From assembly GCF_007752135.1 (NCBI RefSeq), contig NZ_CP036298.1, positions 7,618,501-7,682,500 on the forward strand: a DNA stretch of 64,000 bases, written 5' to 3'. Below the pieces are notes generated by a model. That model had not been told where the DNA came from. It made no database searches and saw only the letters and a list, made by a program, of their open reading frames with translations. This document shows, one piece after another, positions 12,001 through 19,967 of this stretch. The position numbers were made by a program, and so were the translations under genes. Position 1 is the stretch's first letter. Each line of letters starts with the position of its first letter. The stretch comes from Aureliella helgolandensis (GTDB taxonomy: Bacteria; Planctomycetota; Planctomycetia; Pirellulales; Pirellulaceae).

Positions 12001-12180
12001 GACTTGGCACTGCTGGATAGCGAAGAGGACGACTCAGCCGCCTACTTGGCCGCCGCCAGCCAATCCGCACTGGATTCGCTGGACTCCGTCTGGGCGGAAC
12101 TCGACAGCGATGACGCTGACGATTCGCTAGTCGGAGACGATTCGCTCTCCGCGAAACTGCTCAGCGATCTACTGGGATAA
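1..12180 (+). CDS. Giant dockerin / beta-helix extracellular protein, 5'-truncated by the window
   Basis: The frame is open from base 1, so the true start lies upstream; the first in-window ATG is at 25. More than 4050 residues are visible. A PPC-like beta-sandwich is seen at about nt 30-270 and again near 7200-7450 (motif with ANDNGAGG and YFVGVSGSGNDAYNPA). Long stretches rich in G/N/T/S with repeats such as VFTSLNDN and AGDWGG suggest right-handed beta-helix segments. A GEVED-type domain lies at about 11107-11595, with DYGDAPAPY at its start and DGEVEDH at its end. Two dockerin type I-like calcium loops follow (about 11650-11840: DVSNDGFISPID and DVNGDGVVAPIDA), each followed by an INYLN-type helix, then an acidic tail. 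Planctomycetes carry many such giant secreted or surface proteins; adhesion or cell-surface assembly is inference. The stop is TAA at 12178. Confidence 0.9.
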   Translation, partial: SIEAFAERMNEASLLDSQIRLFQETPDGWQEVASNNDHYSTDSFLELELGQGNYIVGVSASGNATYDPAIADSGIGGRSEGRYQLRMDFQPPADSVLRDGDTQTGTEFDGDADGSPGGVFNFWFRPSNASNTKFVNKAASTSGNGSLATPYKNINAALTAAVPGDVVRILGNGGADKNFATSTDNLAYEIGFDNLGNALPDGSTFDVPKDVSVMIDAGAILKMRRSRVGVGSTSVNVDRSAGSLLVLGTPTLQTASGNILTDASGNALSGSVFFTSLNDASLGKNANPNVVGSTPVAGDWGGLDFRARVDAANPARENLEDQGIFLNWVSNADIRYGGGQVVVDGLSQVVTPIQLVDSRPAIINSDIVTSADAAMSATPDSFLESNFHSPLEQGAVIPFTVDYDRVGPEIYGNHLVGNSINGMQIRVRTPSAVEKLTVSGRFDDTDIVHYIPENLEIQGTPGGALQNEQAPSSTGTRLASQAGGTLGAGSYTYVFTTIDSAGNEGPASEPTRSLSKGSSTGSIVLSNLPSAVSRIYRSSANGSGPYILVGQPAASVGTFIDNGSDLGVTLVNRLPSVSARLDARLTIDPGIVVKSQGARIDVQTGGQLIAEGTDGNPVVFTSLNDNRYGAGGTFDTANRAGTQAAAAGDWGGIYVGHTSKASLDYAVIAFGGGTTRVEGGFSDFSAIEVHQADLRLTHSRIELNANGSTTTTDEDRGGRGTNSASTIFIRAAQPIIVDNTIINNAGPAVSANVSALNNIATEDYGRSTGLSQRYELGTGNHGPLIAENRLDNNGINGMVVRGGSLTTEGIWDDTSIVHVVQDEITVNDYHSYGGLRLNSSSNQSLVVKLSGVDAGFTATGTPLDNANRIGGSVQIIGQPGFPVILTSLNDNTVGAGFDLLGNVQSSTNNGVATAPAAGDWRSILLETYSNDRNVSIVSESESTITTAPRTNETPSKGQYLGALAENLKAGDENNRLGFQIQGVIAAPSDVDVYTFTAKAGTEVWLDIDRTDNSLDTVVELVDANGNTLALSDNSLSEESNPSSLFVSPQLSSVSVNPLRSSAPELYYSSAQGTPKDLFSTNPKDAGLRVSLPGQPGTSNLYHIRVRSSNLTTADSLLTPAEQMAKLTDAGKVTQGVTSGNYQLQVRLTEIDEVPGSSISYADIRYAQTGIRLVGVPGNSPLLGENAEVEANNNAFAGAQALGNLLQTNRQAISVAGNLDSNTDVDWFSFDIDYQSIRPTSIREYFSTILDVDYANGIGRPDTSMYVFNANGSLILGGLGSNVVDDQASPLNAAGNADLSRGSAGNLDPYVGTYELPAGRYFVAMTNSSRMPEVIDQFTNPTSTTPLLRLQPIESIQLIAEEHVGFNGGSTANAPIIPDLFTPTAEVEYGLGDLILYVSRDPGALDSSQTQIFTVNPFTGERQLGFNSTQNFDVQDIAFRDNGELRAFDRAVLGGVTGDLDNLVDYITVDTGTGGFTVTGASGMQTFHQETDTATPPVTTAVDSDDAMNPEAITFGTVLGQERGYFVGNRPTPAGIAPAFYGPPQSLANVGTTRPGPSYFTNILYEFDENTGAAISNGNDKTGAAQGADAGTAVRERGYIETRDLSGNQSTLLVTTETTSSAGGQAAFSIRDGNTFTLVDRTTGVPFNLNFEFDFGPEARINYDPLTARSIRDEMQFIVDGALYEFDTGSVLVVDALNGAGIADSSTVRIQNAAGTEVVFEFDNNGSVNGVGNVAIPYQIGSSQAVLVRALAEAISFQPGFGVQAEYVAGSNRISLIGASDTEPAVLTGSGISLSGNLGVSDPAAVRIPISEAATERQLVDAITQAMPGNIAVSYESGRINFSGALTADFQDLASTGIFVDQGSSGATRPGFIVIKALATDTAETTASRIATAINDLGTVGLSATTSGDNVQLFGATIGNAGPLSAAGIAPGGLVTGIATIGNTLYAVSDAGGLYQVNSPSSTRTGNIATYVQSSYDLVGIQFTGLVAGPSATRNDAGFTPGARLDGGTDLTGGTQVLFGIDVNGVVYAFNTSGQLQPVFANGATSVATGLSGANGLALAPLQTNPWTVTTGSDNTNREGDAGHGLPVTPNGTRFPNQDGGSSFYFGDSRAGNPNYNFAGGAAGAIESVPFSLAGLSAGDLPTLYFNYFLETENSDSFPGNNMEDAFRVYASGEDGNWVLLATNDAARDDTERQELFDNTGTWRQARLSLDALAGQENVKLRIEFSTAGGFGYGLQGGRGAEIRTLAGSRLTDGESLQIGGQRFEIEMGPTLTLPGGSALTSGDSITIEGNRYVFSDGTGAAVLAPDIAVPFAATDSSEDIANALRAAIQSVPAVATIKGGLSFSTESNEIISNATIINSNGQSVRLVGSGTIGDNTTIADPATDVDLVRIEVPAGATVNIRVNAAAIGSPLDSYLRVFDEQGVEIAANDNGAGGSDSLLSFAPSEAGVYFVGVSGSGNDAYNPALAGTAVAASMGAYEMQIDILRQVNPIVTNNRIQLLGASAVRVNSGNAIVLQGAEGTNGLPIRVSADMTTEEVALALQQAVADHFANGVTSVYKLRGGDTLDMTGLTVTDAGPFGVTQSFVGDQTGAFNSTSRAQNNNFEGVYVDDIIIGIAGRGEMVLGDTGNNTNFVADPDATNQILTGPYQLEIRGGDAYGIPTTTGFVITDSFTPDSRQAPGLAIQFNDASSMIAGDTFTVSDGPRLVTFEMDDVNDTRPVSAGNIALPFNTAVVNALTGGTTSETGNQIAARFRDLLNSSVVQQKISVAGNLVNNDRTGASSDTVVLIGNASTVVPLSIGTKIVSNGTGAQNRERPQGQIVINGTRVSNSTDFGIDIAAAPRDPVTNAPLTGSPRNTVTLNQERLAPGAVVMNSELLFNGQGGISVSGDTAGAGIPPAAVPFVRLVNNTVIGGSVTAVTDLTPEIFNNQIFDLGALAFADAVVSYNPSIVGGPAPLTGLDVATDALGVPDFSGTGEPVAGEGAVSLGRGGTITLEFQDNFLTGSNDASPDLMIFEVRDSEEVLVEISADGTNFTSVGRASAALPTINIDAFGFNSNSRIAFVRLTDVSTQGAQTGDSVGADIDAVGALTSVAADIYVGGGTGISVTSNSTATLLNNVVVNTSTGINVDNSSASTVVGGTVFQRNTSNVAGSATIGQFPNMVGANVPMFVDIAAGNLYPAPSSPLIDSSIDSLQDRPSIVAVKAPLGLATSPIQAPRSDINGQLRVDDPAVETPSGLGENVFKDRGAQDRADFVGPSVVMTNPVDNDLAGQDRNPSDSIVELSNVSLRYFDIQMFDGLEPTDPNRGAGIDHSTVTGSSVLVYRDGVPLVEGVNYTFGYDSTNGVIRLTPLTGVWPSESVYTVRFVNTTESAIVAQAANAYQDGDTFDILDTTGSRTSFEFDLGYLLTVPAGDDVTPPVVDGTKFVLDDGSRRLTFEFDSNGVVSADTTTIAIGTAPTAESVARAMENAINNSGLSVTVSEIAAGQLQIQGSRLTQLDPQDSGLTVVGQPGVRTAFGIQIPLEAGVPAGVDDGQFFVVDRSGSPVVFELDTNGITQPDTIPVRFSAGGSAADIGQALVDAINSAALGLSPTYAGDGLITLGGDANTSLDMTGTTLTQSGLAAQPAAIAIALSADPNVSASDVASAIEQAIDAENITGITTTQFGGRVILEGASGVAGVGAGTIGSIQDLAGNPLKSNQLDGSTTLTIVLGEGLDYGDAPAPYKSTKAEGGPSHTVVSGLSLGATVSVDADAKLTNADNDDGLTFTSTIYSAFSADGVITVNNTTGKAGYVSLWIDFNGDGNFANSERILAAEQVTGSTVPFTFSIPEGLTTGETYARVRLSTDASSITSPTGTSPDGEVEDHLITLEGNPYQNQRVLLGTGGTNVGNLDVSNDGFISPIDVLQVITYLNSGRPNQLTLPVNTDFQFLDVNGDGVVAPIDALVVINYLNSLSPVVGGEGEGEGEAGSTSTEIQTVLASDWAPGLETRLASPTTPERSELAQDAVNDLALLDSEEDDSAAYLAAASQSALDSLDSVWAELDSDDADDSLVGDDSLSAKLLSDLLG

Positions 12181-12230
12181 GACTGTTTTTTGCAGCTAGC
12201 CCAGACCTACCACCAACCCGTTTACTTTTC

Positions 12231-12260
12231 CACACAACCAAGCCTAGGCTTGGTTGTGTG
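12231..12260. terminator. 30-bp perfect palindrome after the giant gene
   Basis: Bases 12231-12260 are an exact self-complementary palindrome centred on AGCCTAGGCT, with arms CACACAACCAAGCCT / AGGCTTGGTTGTGTG. It lies 51 bp after the giant gene's stop and before pair 1. No T tract follows, so it may be a factor-assisted terminator, an mRNA-stabilising hairpin or a protein-binding site. Confidence 0.5.
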
Positions 12261-12408
12261 CGTTATCCCCTCAACCGTTTTTGAGAAATATTGGTCCCGA
12301 CGCTCCCCTCGCCTCACCGATAGTTTAAAACTAGAGGTGAATCCCGTTCGCCCCCCCCCCCGATCGATTCAATCCCGCCTATCCCGCCCACTTCCGAGAA
12401 TCTTCCCT

Positions 12409-14979
12409 ATGTTGACGATTCTGCGCAACGCTTTTGCAAGTTGCATGATGGTCTTGACGTTTGTCGTCCTGCCCTGCTTGGCCATCGACCAAGCCAGGGC
12501 AGATGAGCAGCAGGTGCCCGATGCGGAAGCGCTAGCCTTCTTCGAGACAAACATCCGCCCCTTGCTGGTCGAGCACTGTTACGATTGCCACGCTGAGGAC
12601 AATGCCGAGTCGGAGCTTCGTCTCGATACCTTGCAGGGCATGTTGGAGGGCGGTCTAGCGGGAGCTTCGGTCGTTCCAGGACGGCCAGCGGCAAGCTTGC
12701 TGCTCACCGCGGTTCGCTATCAAGACAGCGACCTAAAGATGCCGCCCGACTCACGCTTGACTCAACGCCAAGTCGCAGACCTGACGCGCTGGATTGAAAT
12801 GGGAGCTCCCCACCCTGAGAGTGGCACTGTCCAGCCCATCCGCCGCGGCAGCGACGTTGACCTCGAACTGGGGCGTCAGCACTGGGCGTTCGTCCCTCCC
12901 GTCAAAGAATGCCCGCCGCCAATCAGCGCCGGCAGTCCCGCGATCGCTCCGTCGGAGCGCCGGCCGGGGACGATTCAAAACCCGATCGATGCCTTCGTAA
13001 TCTCACGACTGGAGGAGCAAGGCTTGCAACGTGCGGCGACCTCCGACAAACACGCCTTGCTCCGTCGCGCAACCTTCGATCTTATCGGTCTTCCCCCGAC
13101 GCCAGAGGAAATCGCCGATTTTTTGGCCGATGAATCTCCCGAAGCCTTTCAGCGTGTCGTCGACCGACTCTTGGCCTCGCACCACTACGGCGAGCGCTGG
13201 GGGCGCCACTGGCTCGACGTGGCACGCTACGCAGACTCCAATGGTTTGGATGAGAATGTGGCATTTGGAAATGCCTGGCGTTACCGTGACTATGTCATCA
13301 ATGCTTTCAATTGCGACAAACCCTACGACGAATTTATCACGGAACAACTCGCCGGTGACCTGCTCGATAGTGGCTCCGATTTGCAGCGCAAGCATGAGCA
13401 ATTAACGGCCACGGGATTCTTAGTGCTAGGCCCTAAAGTTTTGGCGGAACAAGATGAAGCCAAAATGGAAATGGACATCATCGATGAACAAATCGATACC
13501 GTTGGCAAGGGCATTCTTGGCTTAACACTGGGTTGCGCCCGATGCCATACGCACAAATTCGATCCCATCAGCCATCATGACTATTACGGGCTGGCTGGTA
13601 TCTTCAAGAGCACACACACCATGGACAGCTACAAGACGGTAGCGGTGTGGCATGAGAACTCCGTGGCCACGGCTGCCCAACGCGCCGCCCTGGAGCAGCA
13701 CCAGCAACGCGTAGCCGAGCAGGAGAAAGCGATTGCAGAGCTGCAGTCGGAGGGAGCGAAAGCCCTTGAATTAGCACCCGAGGAAAAACTCACCGCCGCT
13801 CAGGAAAAGGAACTGCCCGAAGAACTCAAAGCGAAGCTGAAAGAACGGCGTGATGCGCTCACCGAACTCAACGCTCAGCCCCCCGAAGATCCAACCGCTA
13901 TGGGAGTGGTCGATGGCACTCCCGCCGATACCTCGGTGCATCTACGTGGCAGCCATTTAACCTTGGGCGATACCGTCCCTCGTCGCTTTCCCCAGGTACT
14001 CACCAGCGACCACCCGGCGAGCCTCCCCGCCGAACAGAGCGGGCGACTGGAGCTCGCCAATTGGCTCACCAATGGACGCCATCCATTAACCGCTCGAGTC
14101 ATGGTCAACCGAATCTGGCGGGGACATTTCGGTCAGGGAATCGTCAAGACTGTCGACAATTTTGGCCTGCAAGGCGATCGCCCCTCGCACCCCAAGCTGC
14201 TCGATTGGTTAGCGGTGCACTTCGTGGACGAGGGTTGGTCGGTGAAGTCCTTGCACCGTCTGATCATGCTCTCGGAGACCTACCAGATGAGCAGCCAATT
14301 CAGCGCTGAGAATGATGCCAAAGATCCCGGCAATCGGTTCCTCTGGCGATTTAACCTGCGTCGAATCGAGGCCGAGGCAATTCGCGATAGTCTCTTGGCA
14401 GTCAGCGGTAAGATCGATTTGGCCGCTGGCGGTAAACTCCTCCAGTACGACAATCGAGAATACGTATTCAATCACACTTCCAATGACAAATCGACGTATG
14501 ACACACTGCGGCGATCGATCTACGTGCCCATCATACGCAACCATTTGTACGACGTCTTTCAGCTGTTCGATTACACGGATGCGAGCGTTCTCAACGGTGA
14601 TCGCAATACCAGCACCATTGCGCCTCAAGCCCTATTCTTAATGAACTCGAGTTTTGTAGACAGCATGTCGCTGGCGATGGCGGATCGCATCCTCTCACTT
14701 GGAATCAGCGAAGAGCAACGGATTGAGAAGCTGTACCTTGAAAGCTATGGTCGTCCCGCCAGCCAGCAGGAACTCGCCGCCGCGCGGCGCTTCATTCAGG
14801 CATTTGAGGAATCCCTTGCCGTCCAACCTGCGACAGCGGAATTGCCTCTCGCAACTGACAGTGAAGAAGAGGGCAATGCGCAATCCGGAGTGGACGGCGC
14901 CGTGGAGGTGAAACACCGCGTTTGGCAAGCGTTTTGCCAGTCGATGGTGTCCTCCAGTGAATTCATTTACGTCCGCTAG
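12409..14979 (+). CDS. DUF1549/DUF1553 planctomycete cytochrome-like protein (pair 1)
   Basis: The frame extends up to a TTG at 12190, but ATG 12409 is preferred because it begins a signal peptide ([15 protein letters not shown]..., cleavage near QARA-DEQ). After that comes a PSCyt1-type domain with one c-type heme motif (HCYDCH), then DUF1549/PSCyt2 (motifs [39 protein letters not shown]). A Glu/Lys-rich helical linker lies around residues 420-490, and DUF1553/PSD1 follows ([18 protein letters not shown]-like block). The length of 856 aa is usual for the family. The protein should be exported and heme-bound; substrate and electron partner are unknown. The next gene starts 20 bp later and encodes the DUF1501 partner, the normal arrangement in planctomycetes. 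Confidence 0.92.
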   Translation: MLTILRNAFASCMMVLTFVVLPCLAIDQARADEQQVPDAEALAFFETNIRPLLVEHCYDCHAEDNAESELRLDTLQGMLEGGLAGASVVPGRPAASLLLTAVRYQDSDLKMPPDSRLTQRQVADLTRWIEMGAPHPESGTVQPIRRGSDVDLELGRQHWAFVPPVKECPPPISAGSPAIAPSERRPGTIQNPIDAFVISRLEEQGLQRAATSDKHALLRRATFDLIGLPPTPEEIADFLADESPEAFQRVVDRLLASHHYGERWGRHWLDVARYADSNGLDENVAFGNAWRYRDYVINAFNCDKPYDEFITEQLAGDLLDSGSDLQRKHEQLTATGFLVLGPKVLAEQDEAKMEMDIIDEQIDTVGKGILGLTLGCARCHTHKFDPISHHDYYGLAGIFKSTHTMDSYKTVAVWHENSVATAAQRAALEQHQQRVAEQEKAIAELQSEGAKALELAPEEKLTAAQEKELPEELKAKLKERRDALTELNAQPPEDPTAMGVVDGTPADTSVHLRGSHLTLGDTVPRRFPQVLTSDHPASLPAEQSGRLELANWLTNGRHPLTARVMVNRIWRGHFGQGIVKTVDNFGLQGDRPSHPKLLDWLAVHFVDEGWSVKSLHRLIMLSETYQMSSQFSAENDAKDPGNRFLWRFNLRRIEAEAIRDSLLAVSGKIDLAAGGKLLQYDNREYVFNHTSNDKSTYDTLRRSIYVPIIRNHLYDVFQLFDYTDASVLNGDRNTSTIAPQALFLMNSSFVDSMSLAMADRILSLGISEEQRIEKLYLESYGRPASQQELAAARRFIQAFEESLAVQPATAELPLATDSEEEGNAQSGVDGAVEVKHRVWQAFCQSMVSSSEFIYVR

Positions 14980-14999
14980 CTTTGAGAAATCCAACTGCA

Positions 15000-16394
15000 A
15001 TGTCTCTTTCCCGACGGCAACTACTGCGAGCGACCGGAGCTGGATTCGGCTCCCTGGCATTGGCGTCCCTTTTGGCAGAAGAAACGCGCGGCGCAGCACC
15101 AGCTGGACCATCCGCTCATTTTGCTGCCAAAGCGAAACGCATCATTTTTCTGTTCATGAAGGGGGGGCCCTCCCATATGGACACCTTTGACTACAAACCG
15201 CAGCTGCAGAAAGATGATGGCAAGCCGCTGCCGTTCGAAAAACCTCGTGTTCAATTTGCTCCCACCAGTGAATTGCTTGGCTCACCCTGGAAATTCCGGC
15301 GCTACGGAGAGAGCGGGATCGCTGTGAGTGAGCTTTTCCCACACGTGGCGGAATTGGTGGATGACCTGTGTATCGTCAACTCCATGTACGGCTCCAATTC
15401 GGCCCACGGCGGCGCGTGCATGAAGATTCATACTGGCAGCGACGTCTTCGTCCGCCCCAGCCTTGGTGCTTGGCTCAGTTACGGCCTGGGAACGGAGAAT
15501 GCCAATCTGCCTGGCTTCATCACCATTTGTCCAACGCTCGCTCACGGTGGTACCAAGAACTGGGGAGCCGCCTTTCTCCCCGCCAGCTGTGCCGGTACCC
15601 CTCTCGGAAATGCCAGCCTGCCTGCCGAACAAGCACGCGTCAAATACGTGCAGAATGCGAGACTGTCGCTGGCTGCACAGCGCGCACAATTGGACTTAAC
15701 CCAATCGCTGAACCAACGCTTTCTCGATTCGACGGGGCCAGATTCCGCACTGGAGGCGCGCATCAAATCCTTCGAGTTGGCCTTTCGCATGCAGACGGAA
15801 ATGCCCGATGCGCTCGAGCTGAACCATGAGAGTCGTGCGACCCACGAAATGTACGGTATTGACGATGCCAAGACCGAAGACTTCGGTAGACAATGCCTCA
15901 TGGCACGACGCTTTGCCGAACGCGGTGTGCGATTCATTCAAGTCACGCATAGCAATACAGAGGTGCAATGGGATCAGCATGGAAGTCTGCGGAAGGGGCA
16001 TGAGCAAAATGCGGGCGAGGTCGACAAGCCAATCGCTGGACTCCTGCGCGACCTAAAATCACGCGGTTTGCTGGAGGATACTCTCGTGCTGTGGGGAGGG
16101 GAATTCGGACGCACCCCAACCTGCCAAGGCGCCGGGCGCGATGGACGCGACCACAATCCCGAAGGCTTTACCATGTGGATGGCGGGAGCTGGGCTGAAAA
16201 CCGGAATTCAGTACGGTGCGACCGACGAATACGGGTACTACGCTACGCACGACAAGGTCCATGTCCACGATTTGCATGCCACGATTCTGCACCTCATGGG
16301 ACTGGACCATCTTCGTCTAACCTACCGTCACGCCGGGCGAGATTTCCGATTGACCGATGTTGCCGGCCGCGTCGTCCACGACATTATCTCTTAA
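15000..16394 (+). CDS. DUF1501 Tat-exported protein (pair 1)
   Basis: ATG 15000 is chosen over TTG 14982 because it starts a twin-arginine signal ([15 protein letters not shown]). The body matches DUF1501, a sulfatase/alkaline-phosphatase-fold family: [18 protein letters not shown] near the N-terminus, [16 protein letters not shown], and [15 protein letters not shown] with conserved His/Asp. The 464-aa length is typical. It is co-oriented with the DUF1549/DUF1553 gene 20 bp upstream and probably co-transcribed. The molecular function of these pairs is not established; export through Tat is inferred from the signal. Confidence 0.92.
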   Translation: MSLSRRQLLRATGAGFGSLALASLLAEETRGAAPAGPSAHFAAKAKRIIFLFMKGGPSHMDTFDYKPQLQKDDGKPLPFEKPRVQFAPTSELLGSPWKFRRYGESGIAVSELFPHVAELVDDLCIVNSMYGSNSAHGGACMKIHTGSDVFVRPSLGAWLSYGLGTENANLPGFITICPTLAHGGTKNWGAAFLPASCAGTPLGNASLPAEQARVKYVQNARLSLAAQRAQLDLTQSLNQRFLDSTGPDSALEARIKSFELAFRMQTEMPDALELNHESRATHEMYGIDDAKTEDFGRQCLMARRFAERGVRFIQVTHSNTEVQWDQHGSLRKGHEQNAGEVDKPIAGLLRDLKSRGLLEDTLVLWGGEFGRTPTCQGAGRDGRDHNPEGFTMWMAGAGLKTGIQYGATDEYGYYATHDKVHVHDLHATILHLMGLDHLRLTYRHAGRDFRLTDVAGRVVHDIIS

Positions 16395-16475
16395 AACAAC
16401 GAGCACGTTATCGCAACTCTCGCCAACGCAAGCGCCGCCGCTCTACGGAGTCGCTGGATCCTCCTCGCGCTGTTA

Positions 16476-17684
16476 GTGACCTCCATCCTGGTTAACTACA
16501 TCGACCGCGGAGCTCTATCGGTAGCGATCCCTGCCATACAACTGGAGTTCTCGCTCAGCCCCAGTCAGAAGGGATTGCTTCTGTCGGTCTTCTTTTGGAC
16601 CTACGCGTTAATGCAACTGCCCGCCGGCTGGCTTGTCGACCGGTTTGATGTGAAATGGGTCTATGCTGGTGGCTACGTGGTGTGGACGGTCGCAACAGCC
16701 CTGACCGGGTTAACTACCGGATTCTATATGCTGCTGGCGGCGCGTCTGCTGTTGGGAGTCGGGGAGAGCGCTGCCTATCCCGCCATCTCGCGGTTGGTGG
16801 TCGAAAACTTTCCTGAGGAGAGACGCGGACTCGTCAACTCGCTCATCGATGCAGGAACCAAGATTGGTCCGGCTCTCAGCATTCTGGTGGGTGGCTTGTT
16901 GGTTTCGGAGTACGGCTGGCGTCCCTTGTTCATCGCCCTCGGCCTAGGTGGCATGGTGTGGCTGATTCCCTGGATACGTTACGTCCCCTCCCGCTCTCGC
17001 AATCTGCCCGGCGCGACAACCGCTCCCACCGAGAACGCGTCTCCATCGGCGCGACACCAACCACCGATTTCCCAAGTTGCCTTTCATCCCGCGGTGTGGG
17101 GCACCTCCCTGGGAATGTTTGCACTGGGCTATGTATGGTATTTCCTGCTAACTTGGCTCCCGACCTATTTGATGGATGTCCACCAACTAAACCTCAAAGA
17201 GACTGCCGTCTCCGCTGCCCTGCCCTTCTTGACCATGGCCGCATCCTCAGTGTTTTGGGGCTGGGCCGCAGATCGCTTGATTGCCAAAGGGTGCTCTCCC
17301 ACCTTCTCTCGCAAGTTGATCTCCCTGAGCGGCCTGGGGATTGCTGCAGCGTTGCTCCTAGCCGCCTCGCGAGTTGCTTCGCCGACCAGCTGCATTGCGT
17401 TGCTCTGCGCCTCCTGCGCTGCCCTGGGAATGTTCACTGCCAATGTATGGGCGATGACGCAAACCCTAGCGGGTCCCGCTGCTGGTAGTTGGACGGGTAT
17501 CCAGAACTGCATCGGCAATATGGGAGGAGTTCTGTCGCCCCTGGTCGCCGGTTGGTCCGTCGAAATGACCGGCTCCTACCTAACCGCTTTCGGGATGGCG
17601 GCCGCCGTCATGCTGGCCGGTATCGCCGGCTATCTCTTCATCGTAGGCCCCATTCAGGAAATCAACTGGAAACCCCAAGCATGA
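16476..17684 (+). CDS. MFS transporter, anion/sugar-acid symporter-like
   Basis: This is a major facilitator protein of about 12 helices, resembling the ACS (anion:cation symporter) group: NYIDRGALSVAIPAIQLEF after TM1, then WLVDRFDVKWVYAGG for the loop 2-3 motif. The annotated start is GTG 16476, but the first membrane helix clearly begins upstream (RSRWILLALLVTSILVNY). That stretch is in frame back to the DUF1501 stop at 16392 without any ATG, GTG or TTG. The real start may be a rare codon such as ATC 16410 or CTG 16470, or the start codon may have mutated. The stop overlaps the next gene's ATG (ATGA at 17681), so the two are translationally coupled. The likely substrate is an organic acid imported for the hydrolases downstream, by inference. 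Confidence 0.85.
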   Translation: MTSILVNYIDRGALSVAIPAIQLEFSLSPSQKGLLLSVFFWTYALMQLPAGWLVDRFDVKWVYAGGYVVWTVATALTGLTTGFYMLLAARLLLGVGESAAYPAISRLVVENFPEERRGLVNSLIDAGTKIGPALSILVGGLLVSEYGWRPLFIALGLGGMVWLIPWIRYVPSRSRNLPGATTAPTENASPSARHQPPISQVAFHPAVWGTSLGMFALGYVWYFLLTWLPTYLMDVHQLNLKETAVSAALPFLTMAASSVFWGWAADRLIAKGCSPTFSRKLISLSGLGIAAALLLAASRVASPTSCIALLCASCAALGMFTANVWAMTQTLAGPAAGSWTGIQNCIGNMGGVLSPLVAGWSVEMTGSYLTAFGMAAAVMLAGIAGYLFIVGPIQEINWKPQA

Positions 17685-18901
17685 CCCTGAAAGACTCTCA
17701 ACCCACCGACGACGTGCTCCGCACCCTGGCCGATCTGGTGAGCATCAACAGCGTCAACCCAAACTACGATGGGGGTGTCCCTGAGTTGGCGATGGCAGAC
17801 TATGTGGACCAGTTCTTCACGAAGCTCGGTGTGGAGACATGGCGGCAACTCGTTTACCCCCAACGTCCCAATGTGCTCGCACGACTGGCGGGACGCAATC
17901 CCCACAAGCGAATCGTGCTCGAAGCCCACTTGGATACCGTCTCAACCAGTGGCATGACCATCGCTCCCTGGTCACCAGAGATCAGAGACGGCAGAATGTA
18001 TGGACGCGGCGCTTGCGACACTAAGGGTGGCATGGCTGCCATGATGCACGCCGTTGCCTCTTTCGTTCAAGCTGGAATCACACCCGAGTGCGAGATTCTT
18101 TTTGCCGCCACAATTGACGAGGAGTTTTCGTACCGCGGCGTCGTCGCCCTGTGTGATTCCCTCAAGGCTGGCCCGGTCGATCCCCACATCCTTTCGCACG
18201 AAGTTCCTCCCAGCGATCCACTGCGCGCCGACGTCGCGATCATCGCCGAACCCACGCAGCTAATGCCCGTAACCGCCAGCAAAGGGCTAATCCGCTGGAA
18301 GATTGAAACCGTGGGCAAAGCAGCCCATTCGTCCAAACCCCATCTGGGGTCCAATGCGATCGTCCACATGGCTCATATCATCGCTGCATTGGAGGAAGAC
18401 ACCCAGAAAATGGCTCAGCACACACACCCCTTGCTCGGCTCCGCCACCTGCAACGTGGGCGTGGTGCGTGGAGGTGTACAAGTCAATTTTGTTCCCGACA
18501 GCTGTGAAATTGAAATCGACCGCCGCCTCCTGCCACACGAGTCACGCGAAACGGTCTTGGCCCACTACCAACAGCTGATCGATTCGGTAGCTCAAAATCA
18601 TCCTGCGATGCAGGTTCATATGCACCCACCAATGCTCAGTGATCGCCCGCTAGAAACCGATCCCAATTCACCTCCAGTCCAGACCATGTGTCGCGTTCTG
18701 GAGCAGTTGGGACACCCCGCCACCCCGATTGGCGTTCCATTCTGCAGTGATGCCAGCAAGTTCGGTGCCTTGGGAATCCCGAGTCTGATTTTAGGACCAG
18801 GCTGTATCGACCAGGCGCACGCGGCAGTCGAGTATATTGAATGCGAGCAGGTTGTGCAGGCAGTTGAGATCTACCGCAGCTTTCTGACCCAATACTCGTA
18901 A
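17681..18901 (+). CDS. M20 family metallohydrolase (ArgE/DapE-like)
   Basis: ATG 17681 overlaps the MFS stop in ATGA; the upstream part of the same open frame is out-of-frame MFS sequence. The 406-aa protein has the M20 zinc pattern: LEAHLDTVS (His about residue 83), GRGACDTKGGMAAM (bridging Asp about 113), IDEEFSYRG (catalytic/ligand Glu pair), and a late GPGCIDQAHAAVEYI His motif. The dimerisation domain is in between (GKAAHSSKPHLGSNAI). Family members remove acyl groups from amino acids or cut small peptides. No signal peptide is seen, so it is cytoplasmic. The exact substrate cannot be told; the next genes suggest breakdown of an acylated or hydroxylated amino compound. Confidence 0.9.
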   Translation: MTLKDSQPTDDVLRTLADLVSINSVNPNYDGGVPELAMADYVDQFFTKLGVETWRQLVYPQRPNVLARLAGRNPHKRIVLEAHLDTVSTSGMTIAPWSPEIRDGRMYGRGACDTKGGMAAMMHAVASFVQAGITPECEILFAATIDEEFSYRGVVALCDSLKAGPVDPHILSHEVPPSDPLRADVAIIAEPTQLMPVTASKGLIRWKIETVGKAAHSSKPHLGSNAIVHMAHIIAALEEDTQKMAQHTHPLLGSATCNVGVVRGGVQVNFVPDSCEIEIDRRLLPHESRETVLAHYQQLIDSVAQNHPAMQVHMHPPMLSDRPLETDPNSPPVQTMCRVLEQLGHPATPIGVPFCSDASKFGALGIPSLILGPGCIDQAHAAVEYIECEQVVQAVEIYRSFLTQYS

Positions 18902-18978
18902 GCCGCGACTCACCAGCCAAGACGTATCAGCCGAAGAACTCCCTCACAGCCTCGCTACCACTTCGCAAACAACGGTAA

Positions 18979-19950
18979 ATGAAGGAACTGCAATTGAAAA
19001 ACCATTCCCACTTTGCGCACTCCCGTCGGCAGTTCGTGAGCGGTGCCGTTGCCGCAGCCTCTCTGATCGGCACCACGCAGCTGAACGCAACTCCTCAAGC
19101 AACCGCTCCGGCCCAGCAAGACACCGGTTGGATCGACGCGCATGTCCATGTTTGGCATCCCGATACAACCCGGTATCCGATTAGCACGCGGTTCAAAACC
19201 ACTGACATGCAACCCGCCAGTTTTACTCCAGAGGAGCTCTTTGCGAATTGCAAACCCGCCGGCGTAAAACGCATCGTATTGATCCAGATGAGCTTCTATG
19301 AGTTCGACCATCGATACATGCTGGAGGCGATGCGGGCACATCCGGGTGTTTTCTCTGGGGTGGCACTCATCGACTACCGTCGCCCCGATCTCGTCACACG
19401 GATGGAGAAATTAGCTGGCCAAGGCATGCGAGGCTTCCGCTTGCATTCGCAGGGAGATGCCGACCAATGGGTTACCGATCCCGGCATGGCGAAGCTCTGG
19501 GCCGCCGCAGCGGAAATGGACTTGGCGGTTTGTCCTCTCATTAACCCAACGGACATTCAACATGTCGATGCACTTTGTGCAGTGCATCCCGACACGACCG
19601 TCGTGGTGGATCATTTTGCCAGAATTGGCGTCAGCGGCACCATCGAACCTCAGTTTTTGGACGAGCTATGCCAACTGGCACGCTTCCCCAACACCCACCT
19701 CAAAACCTCGGCATTCTATGCCTTAGGTAAGAAGTCGCCGCCCTACAAAGATTTGATTCCGATGATCAAACGCGTCTACGACAGCTTTGGCCCGGAACGT
19801 CTGATGTGGGCCAGCGATTGCCCCTATCAAGTGCAGGACCAGCACGACTATGCTTCCTCGATTGCTTTAGTTCGCGACCATCTCAATTTTCTTTCCGAGG
19901 GCGACAAACAATGGATGCTGTGTGGTACGGCGGATAAAGTATTCTTTTAG
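18979..19950 (+). CDS. Amidohydrolase-2 family protein with Tat-like signal
   Basis: The 323-aa protein has a twin-arginine leader (HSRRQFVSGAVAAASLIG) followed by an amidohydrolase-2 TIM barrel. The first strand carries WIDAHVHVWHPD, resembling fuconolactonase-type lactonases. Later strands give VVDHFARIG and a final catalytic WASDCPYQ. Relatives hydrolyse lactones or decarboxylate aromatic acids. It lies 78 bp after the M20 gene and 18 bp before the dehydratase gene, so it probably belongs to the same operon. Export while its neighbours stay cytoplasmic implies a periplasmic first step. Substrate is unknown. Confidence 0.85.
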   Translation: MKELQLKNHSHFAHSRRQFVSGAVAAASLIGTTQLNATPQATAPAQQDTGWIDAHVHVWHPDTTRYPISTRFKTTDMQPASFTPEELFANCKPAGVKRIVLIQMSFYEFDHRYMLEAMRAHPGVFSGVALIDYRRPDLVTRMEKLAGQGMRGFRLHSQGDADQWVTDPGMAKLWAAAAEMDLAVCPLINPTDIQHVDALCAVHPDTTVVVDHFARIGVSGTIEPQFLDELCQLARFPNTHLKTSAFYALGKKSPPYKDLIPMIKRVYDSFGPERLMWASDCPYQVQDQHDYASSIALVRDHLNFLSEGDKQWMLCGTADKVFF

Positions 19951-19967
19951 ATGGATCTAAGTACGCG

